A DNA stretch of 39,923 bases from JAENVU01 sp964544295 (lineage in GTDB: Bacteria > Actinomycetota > Acidimicrobiia > IMCC26256 > JAENVU01). The DNA lies in contig CAZJBJ010000015.1 in the NCBI GenBank assembly GCA_964544295.1, forward strand, positions 1 to 39,923. Reading direction: 5' to 3'. Made by a program: the position numbers and the translations under genes. Below are positions 32,070 to 39,891 of the stretch, one piece after another; within the stretch, counting starts at the first letter, position 1; every line of letters starts with the position of its first letter. The notes under the pieces are model-generated. The model searched no databases. It was not told where the DNA came from and was given only the letters and a program-made list of their open reading frames with translations.

Positions 32070-32085
32070 CCCGAGCCTGGAGAGT
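32070..32085 (+). repeat. Third partial copy of the repeat
   Basis: 16 bp identical to 32047-32062 (CCCGAGCCTGGAGAGT), 23 bp downstream. It ends 14 bp before the TACGCT -10 candidate of the following gene. Confidence 0.85.
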
Positions 32086-32098
32086 GGGGTGGGCTGGC

Positions 32099-32112
32099 TA
32101 CGCTCCCGCGTG
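32099..32112 (+). promoter_or_regulatory. Candidate leaderless -10 for the 263-residue protein gene
   Basis: TACGCT at 32099-32104. An in-frame GTG follows after 5 nt (32110) and an ATG after 8 nt (32113). Either could be the 5' end. Confidence 0.4.
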
Positions 32113-32904
32113 ATGCAACCGTTCGAACGCCTGCGGTATCTGGCCCGGTGGACCGACGACGACGACGCTGCGCTCCTCGAGGAGTCGGCGGACTGTCTGG
32201 CCGGGTTCGCCGACGACCCGTTCGGGGTGGTCATCGCCTGCCGGCGCCTGCTCGCCTATCACCCGACCGTGGCGCCCCTCTGGTGGTTGTGTGCGCGGGT
32301 GCTGAGCGCCCCGGACGCGCACCAGGGTGCGTGGGGAGCCTGGCGGGAGTACCGCGCGGACACCACCGGATCGCGGCTGGCCGGTGTGCTGCCGTTTCCG
32401 CACGAGTCGCCGGTCGCGGTCGTCGGGTGGCCGGACGTCGTGCGGGACGGTCTGGCCGAACGGATCGACCTCGAGCTCCTCGCCGTCCGCTCGGGCCGGT
32501 CGGATTCGCAACTCTCGCGCCGGCTCCGGGCGTCGGTGCAGTCGGTGCGGGTGATCGACGAGTCCGAGTTGTTGGTCGTCGAACCGACCCATCTGCTCGT
32601 GGCGCCGTTGGTGTGCGGCGCCGGTCGAGTCCTGGTGCGTCCGGGTACCGAGGAACTCGTCGCCGCCGCCCGATCGGTCGGATCGAAGGTGTGGCTGGTC
32701 GTCCCGCTCGGGGTCGCGTTGCCGGAGCGGATGCTGGACGCGCTGGAACAGGCGAACCGGGCGGCGGACGACCCGGTGGACTACTGCGTCGCTCCCCCGG
32801 ATCGGTTCGACATGGTCGTCGGGCCCGAGGGCCTCGAGGGGGTGGGAGTGCTCGACCGGCGGGCCGACTGCCCGCCCGCGCCGGAGTTGTTGCGCGTCAG
32901 CTGA
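32113..32904 (+). CDS. Unknown 263-residue protein
   Basis: I do not recognise a confident family. The N-terminal 95 residues are helical (RLRYLARWTDDDDAALLEE; ACRRLLAYHPTVAPLWWLCARVL), then an alternating beta/alpha part follows with SELLVVEPTHLLVAPLVCGAGRVLV and SKVWLVVPLGVALPERMLDAL. That second half looks like a Rossmann-type or eIF2B/ISOCOT-like layout, but this is only an impression. There is no signal peptide or membrane helix. The frame remains open upstream through the repeats to 31942, but those residues merely translate the repeats. ATG 32113 or GTG 32110 fits the -10 position. Its last 8 bases overlap the end of the convergent fxsA gene. Confidence 0.75.
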   Translation: MQPFERLRYLARWTDDDDAALLEESADCLAGFADDPFGVVIACRRLLAYHPTVAPLWWLCARVLSAPDAHQGAWGAWREYRADTTGSRLAGVLPFPHESPVAVVGWPDVVRDGLAERIDLELLAVRSGRSDSQLSRRLRASVQSVRVIDESELLVVEPTHLLVAPLVCGAGRVLVRPGTEELVAAARSVGSKVWLVVPLGVALPERMLDALEQANRAADDPVDYCVAPPDRFDMVVGPEGLEGVGVLDRRADCPPAPELLRVS

Positions 32905-33379
32905 CCGGTCCGGGTGGATCGCGGTCCGGTCGCGGCGGTTCGATCGCAGGCCGCGGCGCGGGATCAGGCCCGGCCGTCCCGCGCACGTCGATCACCCGCC
33001 CGTAGACGGCGCCGCTGGTACGCGTGACCCGATGGTTGCGGGCCCACCGCCGCGGGAGGAACCGCATCGCGGGGATCAGGAGCAACGCCCCGATCGCGTC
33101 CGTGACGAACCCGGGCGTCAGGAGCAGTGCCCCGGCGGCGAGGATCAGCGCACCGTCGACCAGTTCGGCGGCCGGAATCTCGCCCGCCCGCAACTGGGCC
33201 TGTGCCCGCCGCCACGCGCTGAGCCCTTCGCGCTTGACCATCACTCCCCCGCCGATCGAGATGGCGATCAGGATGAGGATGGTGAGCGGGAACCCGATCC
33301 ACTGTCCGACCTGGATGAACACGACCAGCTCGACGAGCGGGACGACCACCAGGGCGATGATCAGGAAGGCGAGGATCAC
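32897..33379 (-). CDS. fxsA: FxsA-family membrane protein
   Basis: 160 residues. Four hydrophobic helices in two pairs, with IALVVVPLVELVVFIQVGQWIG at the start, the intervening VKREGLSAWRRAQAQLRAGEIPAAELVDGALIL, and LLLTPGFVTDAIGALLLIP, all characteristic of FxsA. The E. coli protein relieves F-plasmid exclusion of phage T7; the cellular role in actinobacteria is unknown. GTG at 33379 lies 7 nt after a TACGCT hexamer with no ribosome site. Its stop and that of the facing gene lie in the palindrome GTCAGCTGAC (32896-32905), giving an 8-bp overlap. Confidence 0.9.
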   Translation of the reverse strand: MILAFLIIALVVVPLVELVVFIQVGQWIGFPLTILILIAISIGGGVMVKREGLSAWRRAQAQLRAGEIPAAELVDGALILAAGALLLTPGFVTDAIGALLLIPAMRFLPRRWARNHRVTRTSGAVYGRVIDVRGTAGPDPAPRPAIEPPRPDRDPPGPVS

Positions 33380-33392
33380 ACGGTCCAGCGTA
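33380..33392 (-). promoter_or_regulatory. Leaderless promoter -10 for fxsA
   Basis: Minus-strand TACGCT (33392 to 33387), 7 nt, then the GTG at 33379. It gives fxsA its own promoter 33 bp after the rmuC stop. Confidence 0.55.
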
Positions 33393-33412
33393 GGGCGGTC
33401 CGATGCCGAGGA

Positions 33413-34576
33413 CTACGCGTTGAGGCTCAGGACGGTGGGTTCGTCGACGTCGGTGAGGTCGTGGGTGCGGCGCAGGTCCTCGATGCGGTCCAGCTGGCGG
33501 ACGAGCTGACGACTCCGCACCCCCGAGAGCTCGTCGTAGGCGCGGGTGACGGTGTCGAGGCCCCGACCGAGCGAATCCATCTTGTCGGTGAAGGCATCCC
33601 ACTGCTTGGTGAAGTCGCCGAGGACCTCGAGGATCTCCGACGCCGTGCGCTCCATCCGGAAGTTCTCCACGGACTGGCGCACGACGGCGAGCACGGCGAA
33701 CAACGTCATCGGCGAACACATGATGATCCGTTCGCGCATGGCCTCGTCGAGCAACGTGGTCGCGTGTTCCTGCACGAACGCGTACAGGGCCTCGTTGGGG
33801 ATGAAGAGCAGTACGCAGTCGACGCTCGACGGTGAGCCGTCGGCGTAGCGCCGGCCGGCGAGCTCCTTGACCTTGGCGCGCACGTCCTTCAGGAAATCGT
33901 CCCGGTAGCGGACCTGTTCCAGGTCGGACTCGGAGTTCACGTAGCGCAGGTAGTTGTCGAGCGGGAACTTGACGTCCATGTACAGGAGCGCGTCCTGCGG
34001 GAGCAGGAACGTGAAGTCGGGGATGCCGGAACCGGACTCGACCGACTTCTGCTTGCGGTACTGCACGCCTTCGACGAACCCGGCCAGGCGCAGCACGTCC
34101 TCGGCCATCCGTTCGCCCCACTGGCCGCGGGTCTTGGAGCTGGCGAGTGCCTCGCGGAGGCCCTGCGCGGTCTGGGCCAACTCGGCGATGCCGGCGCGTT
34201 GCTGGGCGAGCGCGCCGGAGAGCTGGTCGATCTTGGCGCCGCGACCGGTCTCGAAGTCCCGCACGAGCTCGGTGACTCGTCCGAGGTGTTCCTGCATGGT
34301 GGAGAACTGTTGGGCCATCTGGCTGCGTTCGTGCGCGAACGATTCGCCGGCGCGCGTGCGTTCGGCGTCGAGCAGCGCGCGGTTCGTCTCGATGAGGTGA
34401 CCGAGCGCCGCCTGCTGCTGTTGGGCGGCCGTGCGCGCGATCCGGTCGGCGAGTTCGTCCGGGTCGGGCCCGACCGGGACGTCGACCCGGCCGCGGCTGA
34501 CGACGACCGCGGCGGTGCCGGCGGCCGCGCCGATGACGATGACGATGAGCAGGGTCACGAGCAGGATGCTGATCAT
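33413..34576 (-). CDS. rmuC: RmuC-family DNA recombination protein
   Basis: 387 residues. One N-terminal membrane helix (about 3-25), a coiled coil rich in Gln, Glu and Arg (about 45-140), then the nuclease-like RmuC domain with KTRGQWGERMAEDVLRLAGF, SGIPDFTFLLP, LYMDVKFPLDNYLR and CVLLFIPNEALYAFVQE. DFTF and DVKFP fit the PD-(D/E)xK-like core. RmuC limits recombination at inverted repeats in E. coli. The C-terminal tail after about 350 is acidic. ATG at 34576 has neither a clear ribosome site nor a -10 hexamer. Confidence 0.93.
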   Translation of the reverse strand: MISILLVTLLIVIVIGAAAGTAAVVVSRGRVDVPVGPDPDELADRIARTAAQQQQAALGHLIETNRALLDAERTRAGESFAHERSQMAQQFSTMQEHLGRVTELVRDFETGRGAKIDQLSGALAQQRAGIAELAQTAQGLREALASSKTRGQWGERMAEDVLRLAGFVEGVQYRKQKSVESGSGIPDFTFLLPQDALLYMDVKFPLDNYLRYVNSESDLEQVRYRDDFLKDVRAKVKELAGRRYADGSPSSVDCVLLFIPNEALYAFVQEHATTLLDEAMRERIIMCSPMTLFAVLAVVRQSVENFRMERTASEILEVLGDFTKQWDAFTDKMDSLGRGLDTVTRAYDELSGVRSRQLVRQLDRIEDLRRTHDLTDVDEPTVLSLNA

Positions 34577-34659
34577 GCGGACACGCTCGCACGAGGGTGT
34601 GACCACCGGGGACGAACCCGGAGGAAACGGACCGCGCCGCGGCACCGTCGGCTGCGCCA

Positions 34660-34672
34660 TAGGGTGCTCGGC
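34660..34672 (+). promoter_or_regulatory. Leaderless promoter -10 for the amidohydrolase gene
   Basis: TAGGGT at 34660-34665, 7 nt, then the ATG at 34673. No ribosome site. It supports this ATG over the internal ATG at 34820. Confidence 0.55.
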
Positions 34673-36130
34673 ATGGCGTGGGACCCCGATCGGGAACTCC
34701 CGATCAAGCTCGGACCGTGTTCCAACGGCGAGGAGCGTCCCGTCCCGCTCGATCCCGTCGCCCGCGAGTCGATCCGACGGACCCGCCAGGAGGCCGAAGC
34801 CGTGGCCCGGCGTCTCGGCATGGACCGGCGCACGTTCCTGCGCAGCCTCAGTGGCGCGGCATTGATGCTCGGCACCCTCGCCGCCTGCCACGACGACGCC
34901 AACAAGGCCCGGGGTCGACGATCGGGCGGCACCTACAACGTCGGGAAGGACGCGCCCACCGACGCCGACGCGGCCCGGAGCGTGTTGGCCGGCGACGAGG
35001 TGATCTTCGACGTCCAGACGCACTACCTCGACTACGACCTCACGGGACCCGGCACCGGCATCGCGGGCATCGACGGTCTCGTCAACTCGTTCCCCCAGGG
35101 CCGCTGCGGCGAAGCCGACGCCCGGGCGTGCTTCTCGGTGGAGCAGTACCTCGATCTGTTGTTCAACCAGTCCGACACGTCGCTCATGATCCTCACCGCG
35201 ATTCCGATCCCCGAACCGGTGAACCCGCTGTCGATGCCCCACATGGAGACGGCCCGTCGACTGGCCGATCAGGTGTGCGGCGACGGTCGAGTGTTGCTGC
35301 ACGGGGGTGTCCAACCCGCCTACGGCCCGGCCGGACAGCAGATCGACGGCATGGCCACCCTGCGGCGCACCCATCCGATCGTGGGGTGGAAGATCTACAC
35401 GCACGCGCCCGGCGACGGCTGGTGGCTGGACGACCACGACCGCACCGCGCCGCAGGTCGGTGAAGCGTTCCTGGCCCGGGTCGAGGAGGTCGGTCCGAAG
35501 ATCGTCTGCGTCCACAAGGGGTTCTCCGGCGGCAACGAGTACGCGTCGCCGGTGGATATCGGTCCGGCGGCGCGCGCCCACCCCGACCTGGCCTTCGTGG
35601 TGTACCACTCGGGCTTCGAGGCCGGGGTCGACGAAGGTCCGTACGCCCCGGAGGGCCAGGGGGTGGACCGTCTCGTGCGGAGTCTGCGCGATGCCGGGGT
35701 GCGCGCCGGGAGCAACGTCTACGCGGAACTCGGCTCCACGTGGTGGAACCTCATGCGCGACCCCACCGCGGCCGCGCACGTGCTCGGGAAGCTGCTCGTG
35801 GCCGTCGGCGAGGACAACGTGCTGTGGGGCACCGATTCGCTCTGGTACGGGTCACCCCAGGATCAGATCCAGGCGTTCCGGGCGTTCGAGATCTCGACCG
35901 AACTCCAGGAGCGCCTCGGGTATCCGGCGTTGACCGATCGGGTGAAGCGCAAGATCCTCGGGGCGAATGCCCTCGCGCTCTACGACGTGGCGGTGCCGGA
36001 ACGCCAGTGCGAGTTCACCCGAGACGAACTCGCCACGGTGCGCGAGACGAGCGGCGTGGCGTTCCGGACCTACGGACCCGAGACCGACCGTGCGTTCCGG
36101 GCGTTGCTCGCCGACCACGCAGTGGTCTGA
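34673..36130 (+). CDS. Tat-exported lipoprotein of the amidohydrolase_2 family
   Basis: 485 residues. Tat motif DRRTFLR (R52, R53), hydrophobic segment 58-71 and lipobox LAAC with C72 predict export and lipid attachment, after an unusually long 50-residue n-region. The TIM-barrel part starts at FDVQTHYLD: the common HxH metal pair is Q115-x-H117 here. Further ligand candidates are His in KIYTH, VCVHKG and VVYHSG, and Asp in LWGTDSLWYG. Amidohydrolase_2 enzymes hydrolyse or decarboxylate cyclic or aromatic acids; the substrate here is unknown. An internal ATG (34820, residue 50) would give a standard Tat signal, but the -10 element favours 34673. Confidence 0.88.
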   Translation: MAWDPDRELPIKLGPCSNGEERPVPLDPVARESIRRTRQEAEAVARRLGMDRRTFLRSLSGAALMLGTLAACHDDANKARGRRSGGTYNVGKDAPTDADAARSVLAGDEVIFDVQTHYLDYDLTGPGTGIAGIDGLVNSFPQGRCGEADARACFSVEQYLDLLFNQSDTSLMILTAIPIPEPVNPLSMPHMETARRLADQVCGDGRVLLHGGVQPAYGPAGQQIDGMATLRRTHPIVGWKIYTHAPGDGWWLDDHDRTAPQVGEAFLARVEEVGPKIVCVHKGFSGGNEYASPVDIGPAARAHPDLAFVVYHSGFEAGVDEGPYAPEGQGVDRLVRSLRDAGVRAGSNVYAELGSTWWNLMRDPTAAAHVLGKLLVAVGEDNVLWGTDSLWYGSPQDQIQAFRAFEISTELQERLGYPALTDRVKRKILGANALALYDVAVPERQCEFTRDELATVRETSGVAFRTYGPETDRAFRALLADHAVV

Positions 36131-36142
36131 GCGCCGGTTCGT

Positions 36143-36601
36143 TCAGGAACCGGATTCGAGACTCGCCTTGATGGCGTCGAGCGTCTGCTGCATGCCCTTG
36201 ACCATCGACGACGGTCGCCGCGCCACGGTCTCGTACAGGAACCGCTGCACCGCACTCGCGGTCTCGAACGCGAAGGACTCGGTCAGGCGCGTCCCGCCGT
36301 CGACGGGTTCCAGCTCGTAGCGCCAGGTCGTGTAGCCCTCGGCGACGAACGCGAACACCCGACCGGGTTCGCACTCGGTGACCTCCGAGGTCGTGGTCCA
36401 GCGCTTCAACGTGATCCCGCCGATCACGAGGGCGTTGTCGCCTTCGAACGTGGCTCCGACCGCGGGCCCGGTCGCGCCGTCGACCCATCGGCCGGCGGTG
36501 CACTCCGGGCTCCACTCCCCCATGCGGGTCACGTCCGTCACGACCGCGAACACGGTGGCGGGGTCCCGCCCGATCACGACACTTGCGGCGCCGGTACTCA
36601 T
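36143..36601 (-). CDS. SRPBCC (START/polyketide-cyclase-like) domain protein
   Basis: 152 residues, helix-grip fold. SVVIGRDPATVFAVVTDVTRMGEWSPECTAGRWVDGATGP is the usual N-terminal pattern, and a long C-terminal helix follows. It lacks enzyme motifs; such proteins bind hydrophobic ligands or act in lipid or polyketide metabolism. GAGGGAACTC before the ATG at 36601 is a ribosome site. It is the last of a five-gene minus-strand cluster, 15 bp after the SDR stop, and converges on the amidohydrolase with a 12-bp gap. Confidence 0.9.
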   Translation of the reverse strand: MSTGAASVVIGRDPATVFAVVTDVTRMGEWSPECTAGRWVDGATGPAVGATFEGDNALVIGGITLKRWTTTSEVTECEPGRVFAFVAEGYTTWRYELEPVDGGTRLTESFAFETASAVQRFLYETVARRPSSMVKGMQQTLDAIKASLESGS

Positions 36602-36616
36602 GAGTTCCCTCGATTC

Positions 36617-37378
36617 CTAGAACGTGCCGCCGTCGACCGTAACCCGGATGCCGGTGAGGTACGCACCGACGTCGGACACGAGGCCCCGCACGACCGCGGC
36701 GACCTCCTCGGGGGTGCACACGTGGCCGAACGGCGATCCGGCGTCGAGCGAGCGGATCTCGTCCACCCCCATCGCTCCCTTCACCAGCCGTCGGCCCATC
36801 TCGGTCTCCACCAACCCCGGCGCGACGACGTTGACATGGATGCCGTTGCGGCGTTCCTCCTTGGCCAGCGTCATCGCGAGCGCCTCGAGCCCGGCCTTGG
36901 CCATCGTGTACGGCGCGCCGCCGGCCTGCATGTGGGTCGTGGCGACGGACGAGATCATCACGACGTCACCGCGATCCGCGTCGCGCATGCCGGGCACGAA
37001 GTGCTGGGCGAGGATGAACCCGGCGAGGGTGTGGGTCCGCCAGTTGCGTTCGACCTCGCCGAGATCGGTCTTCACCACGCTCTGGCCCCGCGAGGCGATA
37101 CCCGCGTTGTGGACGAGCAGATCGATCGGTCCGAACTCCTCCAGCACGGTGGTGCACATCGCCGCGCACGCGTCGGCGTCGTCCACCGACGCCGCGAACG
37201 CCGACGATCTCCGACCCATCGCCGTGATCTCGCGCACTGTCGCGAGTGCGGCCTCGCCGTCGCGTCGGTAGTTGATCGCGACGTCCGCCCCGTCCGCGGC
37301 CAGCGCGAGCGCGATCGCCCGGCCGATGCCGCGTGATCCGCCACTGATGAAGGCGTTGCGTCCGTCCAGTGCGCCCAT
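36617..37378 (-). CDS. Short-chain dehydrogenase/reductase (FabG-like)
   Basis: 253 residues. SGGSRGIG at 12-19, NAG at 91-93, S144, Y157 and K161. The ending AYLTGIRVTVDGGTF is typical. Probable NADP(H)-dependent 3-oxoacyl or hydroxyacyl oxidoreductase; neighbours (enoyl-CoA hydratase, SRPBCC) suggest acyl or steroid-like lipid metabolism, which is inference. GAGGAG lies 6 nt before the ATG at 37378. A longer frame to 37492 exists but lacks a ribosome site. The 52-bp gap to the upstream gene shows no feature I recognise. Confidence 0.92.
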   Translation of the reverse strand: MGALDGRNAFISGGSRGIGRAIALALAADGADVAINYRRDGEAALATVREITAMGRRSSAFAASVDDADACAAMCTTVLEEFGPIDLLVHNAGIASRGQSVVKTDLGEVERNWRTHTLAGFILAQHFVPGMRDADRGDVVMISSVATTHMQAGGAPYTMAKAGLEALAMTLAKEERRNGIHVNVVAPGLVETEMGRRLVKGAMGVDEIRSLDAGSPFGHVCTPEEVAAVVRGLVSDVGAYLTGIRVTVDGGTF

Positions 37379-37430
37379 GGCTGCTCCTCGACTCGTGTGG
37401 TGGCTCGGTTGGGGACTCGGTGGGTTGACG

Positions 37431-38249
37431 TCAGTTGGTGAAGTTCGGCGGGCGCTTCTCGAGGAAGGCGGCCATGGCCTCCTCGAGATCACCCGCGAAC
37501 GAGGACAGGACCTGCGTGCGGTTCTCCAGGTCGATGCCGGCCTGGAGCGAACCGATCTCGAGTTGGCTCCACATGACCTCCTTGGTCATGCGCACGCCGA
37601 ACGGTCCGTTACCGAGGATGAGTTCGGCCTCCGCCAGGGCGGCCTCCATCAGGCCGTCGTCGGGCGCGACCTGGGTCACGAGCCCGATCCGGTACGCCTC
37701 GTCGGCGTCGACGAAGCGACCCGTGAGCATGAGCTCGTACGCGCGTGACGCACCGATGAGGCGGGGCAGGATCCAACTCGTCCCGATGTCGCACGCCGAC
37801 AACCCGACCTTGATGAACGCGACGTTGAACCGTGCCGAGTTCGCCGCGATCCGGATGTCCGAACCCAGCGTGAGGGCGAGTCCACCGCCCGAGGCCGCGC
37901 CGTTCACGGCGGCGATGATCGGTTGAGGCTGCGAGCGCATCAACGGGATGAGGTTCGCGATGTACTGCTGGACGCGCATCCCGGCCCGGGCGCGCCCCAT
38001 GCCGGCGAGATCCGGGAGCTGCACCCCCTCGGCGAGGTCCAGACCGGCGCAGAAGCCCGAACCCGCGCCGGTGAGGACGATCACGCGACAGTCGCGGTCG
38101 TCGCGCAGGGTCCCGAGCGCGTCGTAGAGCCCGTCGAGGAGATCGACGTTCATCGCGTTGCGCCGGTCCGGTCGGTTCAGGGTGATACGCGCGACCTGGT
38201 CGCGCGGGCGGTCGACGACGACGGCATCGGTTCCCGGAGTGTCGTTCAT
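37431..38249 (-). CDS. Enoyl-CoA hydratase/isomerase (crotonase family)
   Basis: 272 residues. Oxyanion-hole segments GAGSGFCAGLDLAEG and NGAASGGGLALTLGSDIRIA are clear. ACDIGTSWILPRLIGASRAYELMLTGRFVDADEA follows, the usual third region. It would hydrate a 2-enoyl-CoA or isomerise a related thioester. The C-terminal EAMAAFLEKRPPNFTN is a common crotonase ending. ATG at 38249, directly preceded by a G-run; 16 bp after the exonuclease stop, so likely in its operon. An open frame to 38435 overlaps the exonuclease gene and is not used. Confidence 0.93.
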   Translation of the reverse strand: MNDTPGTDAVVVDRPRDQVARITLNRPDRRNAMNVDLLDGLYDALGTLRDDRDCRVIVLTGAGSGFCAGLDLAEGVQLPDLAGMGRARAGMRVQQYIANLIPLMRSQPQPIIAAVNGAASGGGLALTLGSDIRIAANSARFNVAFIKVGLSACDIGTSWILPRLIGASRAYELMLTGRFVDADEAYRIGLVTQVAPDDGLMEAALAEAELILGNGPFGVRMTKEVMWSQLEIGSLQAGIDLENRTQVLSSFAGDLEEAMAAFLEKRPPNFTN

Positions 38250-38265
38250 CCCCCGATCCTGGCCG

Positions 38266-39141
38266 TCAGGCGCGCTGGGACGCCAGACGGTCGGCGCGGG
38301 TGAGCATCCCCGGCGCACCCAGTCGCTCGGTCCACGCGGCGAAATCCGCAGTCGGGCCGGTCCAGCGCCACTCGTCGACCTCGCCGACGGGGTGGTCGGT
38401 CCGCAGCGTGGCGATGAGCCGGAAGAGTTCCGCATCGGCCCGCTGTTCGCTGAGCGTCGTCGCGAGCTTCACCGCGCCGCGCACGTCGACGGCCCAGTCC
38501 TTCGCGAGCTCGGGGATCGCCTCGAGGTGTTGGTAGTGGCCGAGGACCGCGGCCGCGGACTTCGCGCCCCAGCCCGGGAGACCGGGAAACCCGTCGGCGG
38601 TGTCGCCGACGAGACCGAGATAGTCCGGGATCGACGCGGGACCGACCCCGAACTTCGCCCGCACGCCGTCGGCGTCGCGCACCTCGTTCTTACGTCGGTC
38701 GAACTGCACGATCCGATCCCCGACCACACATTGGCCGAGGTCCTTGTCGGGCGTGCAGATGAACACCCGCTCCACTCGTTCGTCCGCAGCCGCGGCGTGC
38801 GCGCCGGCGGCCATGCCGTCGTCCGCCTCCTGGTCGACCATCGCCCAGACCGTCACGCCGAGGGCGCGCAGCGCGTCCTCGAGGATCGGGAACTGCGTGA
38901 GCAGGACCGGATCCATGCCTTCGCCGGTCTTGTACCCGTCGTAGAGGTCGTTGCGGAACGATTCGACGATGTGGTCGGTCGCCACCGCGACGTGGGTCGC
39001 GCCGTCCTCCAACATCATGAGCACCGACCCGACGACCCCTCGGGTCGCGGCGACGTCGATCCCGCTCGGGTCCAGGTGGCTCGGGACCGCGAAGTGGTGA
39101 CGGAACAGTTCGTACGTGCCGTCGACCAGGTGCACGTTCAT
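38266..39141 (-). CDS. Stand-alone 5'-3' exonuclease (Pol I 5'-nuclease domain)
   Basis: 291 residues, the size of a free 5'-nuclease without polymerase. Metal-binding acidic residues appear in HLVDGTY (D7), VATDH, DQEADDGMAAG, CTPDKDLGQ and GDTADGFPG, and the DNA-binding helix-3-turn-helix is GFPGLPGWGAKSAAAVL. It may remove RNA primers or flaps. The ATG overlaps the VOC gene stop by 4 bp (ATGA, 39138-39141). polA itself is not in the window; many actinobacteria carry both. Confidence 0.92.
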   Translation of the reverse strand: MNVHLVDGTYELFRHHFAVPSHLDPSGIDVAATRGVVGSVLMMLEDGATHVAVATDHIVESFRNDLYDGYKTGEGMDPVLLTQFPILEDALRALGVTVWAMVDQEADDGMAAGAHAAAADERVERVFICTPDKDLGQCVVGDRIVQFDRRKNEVRDADGVRAKFGVGPASIPDYLGLVGDTADGFPGLPGWGAKSAAAVLGHYQHLEAIPELAKDWAVDVRGAVKLATTLSEQRADAELFRLIATLRTDHPVGEVDEWRWTGPTADFAAWTERLGAPGMLTRADRLASQRA

Positions 39142-39872
39142 TGCGGAGCCTTCAGCACGCAGAACTCGTTCCCCTCGGGATCGGCCAACACGACCCATGA
39201 TGCATCAGCGGCCTGGCCGACGTCGGCGGGCGTGGCGCCGAGCCCGACCAGGCGGGCGACCTCGTCGTGCTGGTCCCCGCCGGGGGCGGTCTCGACGTCG
39301 AGGTGGACGCGGTTCTTCACCTGCTTCGGTTCCGGCACCTGGACGATGTCGAGATCGGGCGGATCGCCGTCGCCGCGGCTCAACGACACCCACGTGTCGC
39401 CGCGCGCACGGATCCCCCACCCGGTGGCCGCCGCCCAGAACTCGCCCAGCGCATGCGGGTCGTTGGCGTTCAGCACGATCGAGGCGAGCGTCGCCCCGTG
39501 CTGGTACCGCTCCCGCGGTTCGAGGACGCAGAACTCGTTGCCCTCGGGGTCGGCGAGCACGACCCACGGCTGGTCGGTCTGACCGACGTCGACGGGGGTC
39601 GCACCCATCGCCAGCAGGGCCTCGACGGTGTTGCGCTGATCGGCCCGGTCGACCGAGGTCAGGTCCAGGTGGACCCGGTTCTTCACGTCGGTCTTGGGGT
39701 CGGTGACCCGCTCGAAGATGATGCCCGGCATGCGCGGGTCCCGACTCGTGACGTACCCGTCACCGTCGGTCTCGTCGATGTGCCACGACCAACCGAGCGC
39801 CTCGGCCCACCACTGCGCTTGCCCGGCCGGGTCGAGCGCGGCGATCACCACACCCCAGAGTCGCGTCGTCAT
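39138..39872 (-). CDS. Tandem VOC (glyoxalase/bleomycin-resistance) domain protein
   Basis: 244 residues made of two homologous halves. Each has a NRVHLD strand (PKTDVKNRVHLDLTS; PKQVKNRVHLDVET) and a closing strand WVVLADPEGNEFCVL, found at about 103-117 and 226-240, showing an internal duplication. Metal-binding His and Glu positions are visible but the substrate is unknown; many actinobacterial proteins of this kind are labelled glyoxalase-like. ATG 39872 chosen; an adjacent in-frame TTG at 39875 is possible. It is coupled to the exonuclease gene. Upstream 50 bp contain part of a dispersed repeat. Confidence 0.92.
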   Translation of the reverse strand: MTTRLWGVVIAALDPAGQAQWWAEALGWSWHIDETDGDGYVTSRDPRMPGIIFERVTDPKTDVKNRVHLDLTSVDRADQRNTVEALLAMGATPVDVGQTDQPWVVLADPEGNEFCVLEPRERYQHGATLASIVLNANDPHALGEFWAAATGWGIRARGDTWVSLSRGDGDPPDLDIVQVPEPKQVKNRVHLDVETAPGGDQHDEVARLVGLGATPADVGQAADASWVVLADPEGNEFCVLKAPQ

Positions 39873-39891
39873 CAACGAAGTCTGGCCTAAT

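Noticed and set aside
31942..32112. Upstream extension of the 263-residue protein through the repeats.
   Set aside because: Residues simply translate the DNA repeats; the -10 candidate and starts lie at 32099-32113.
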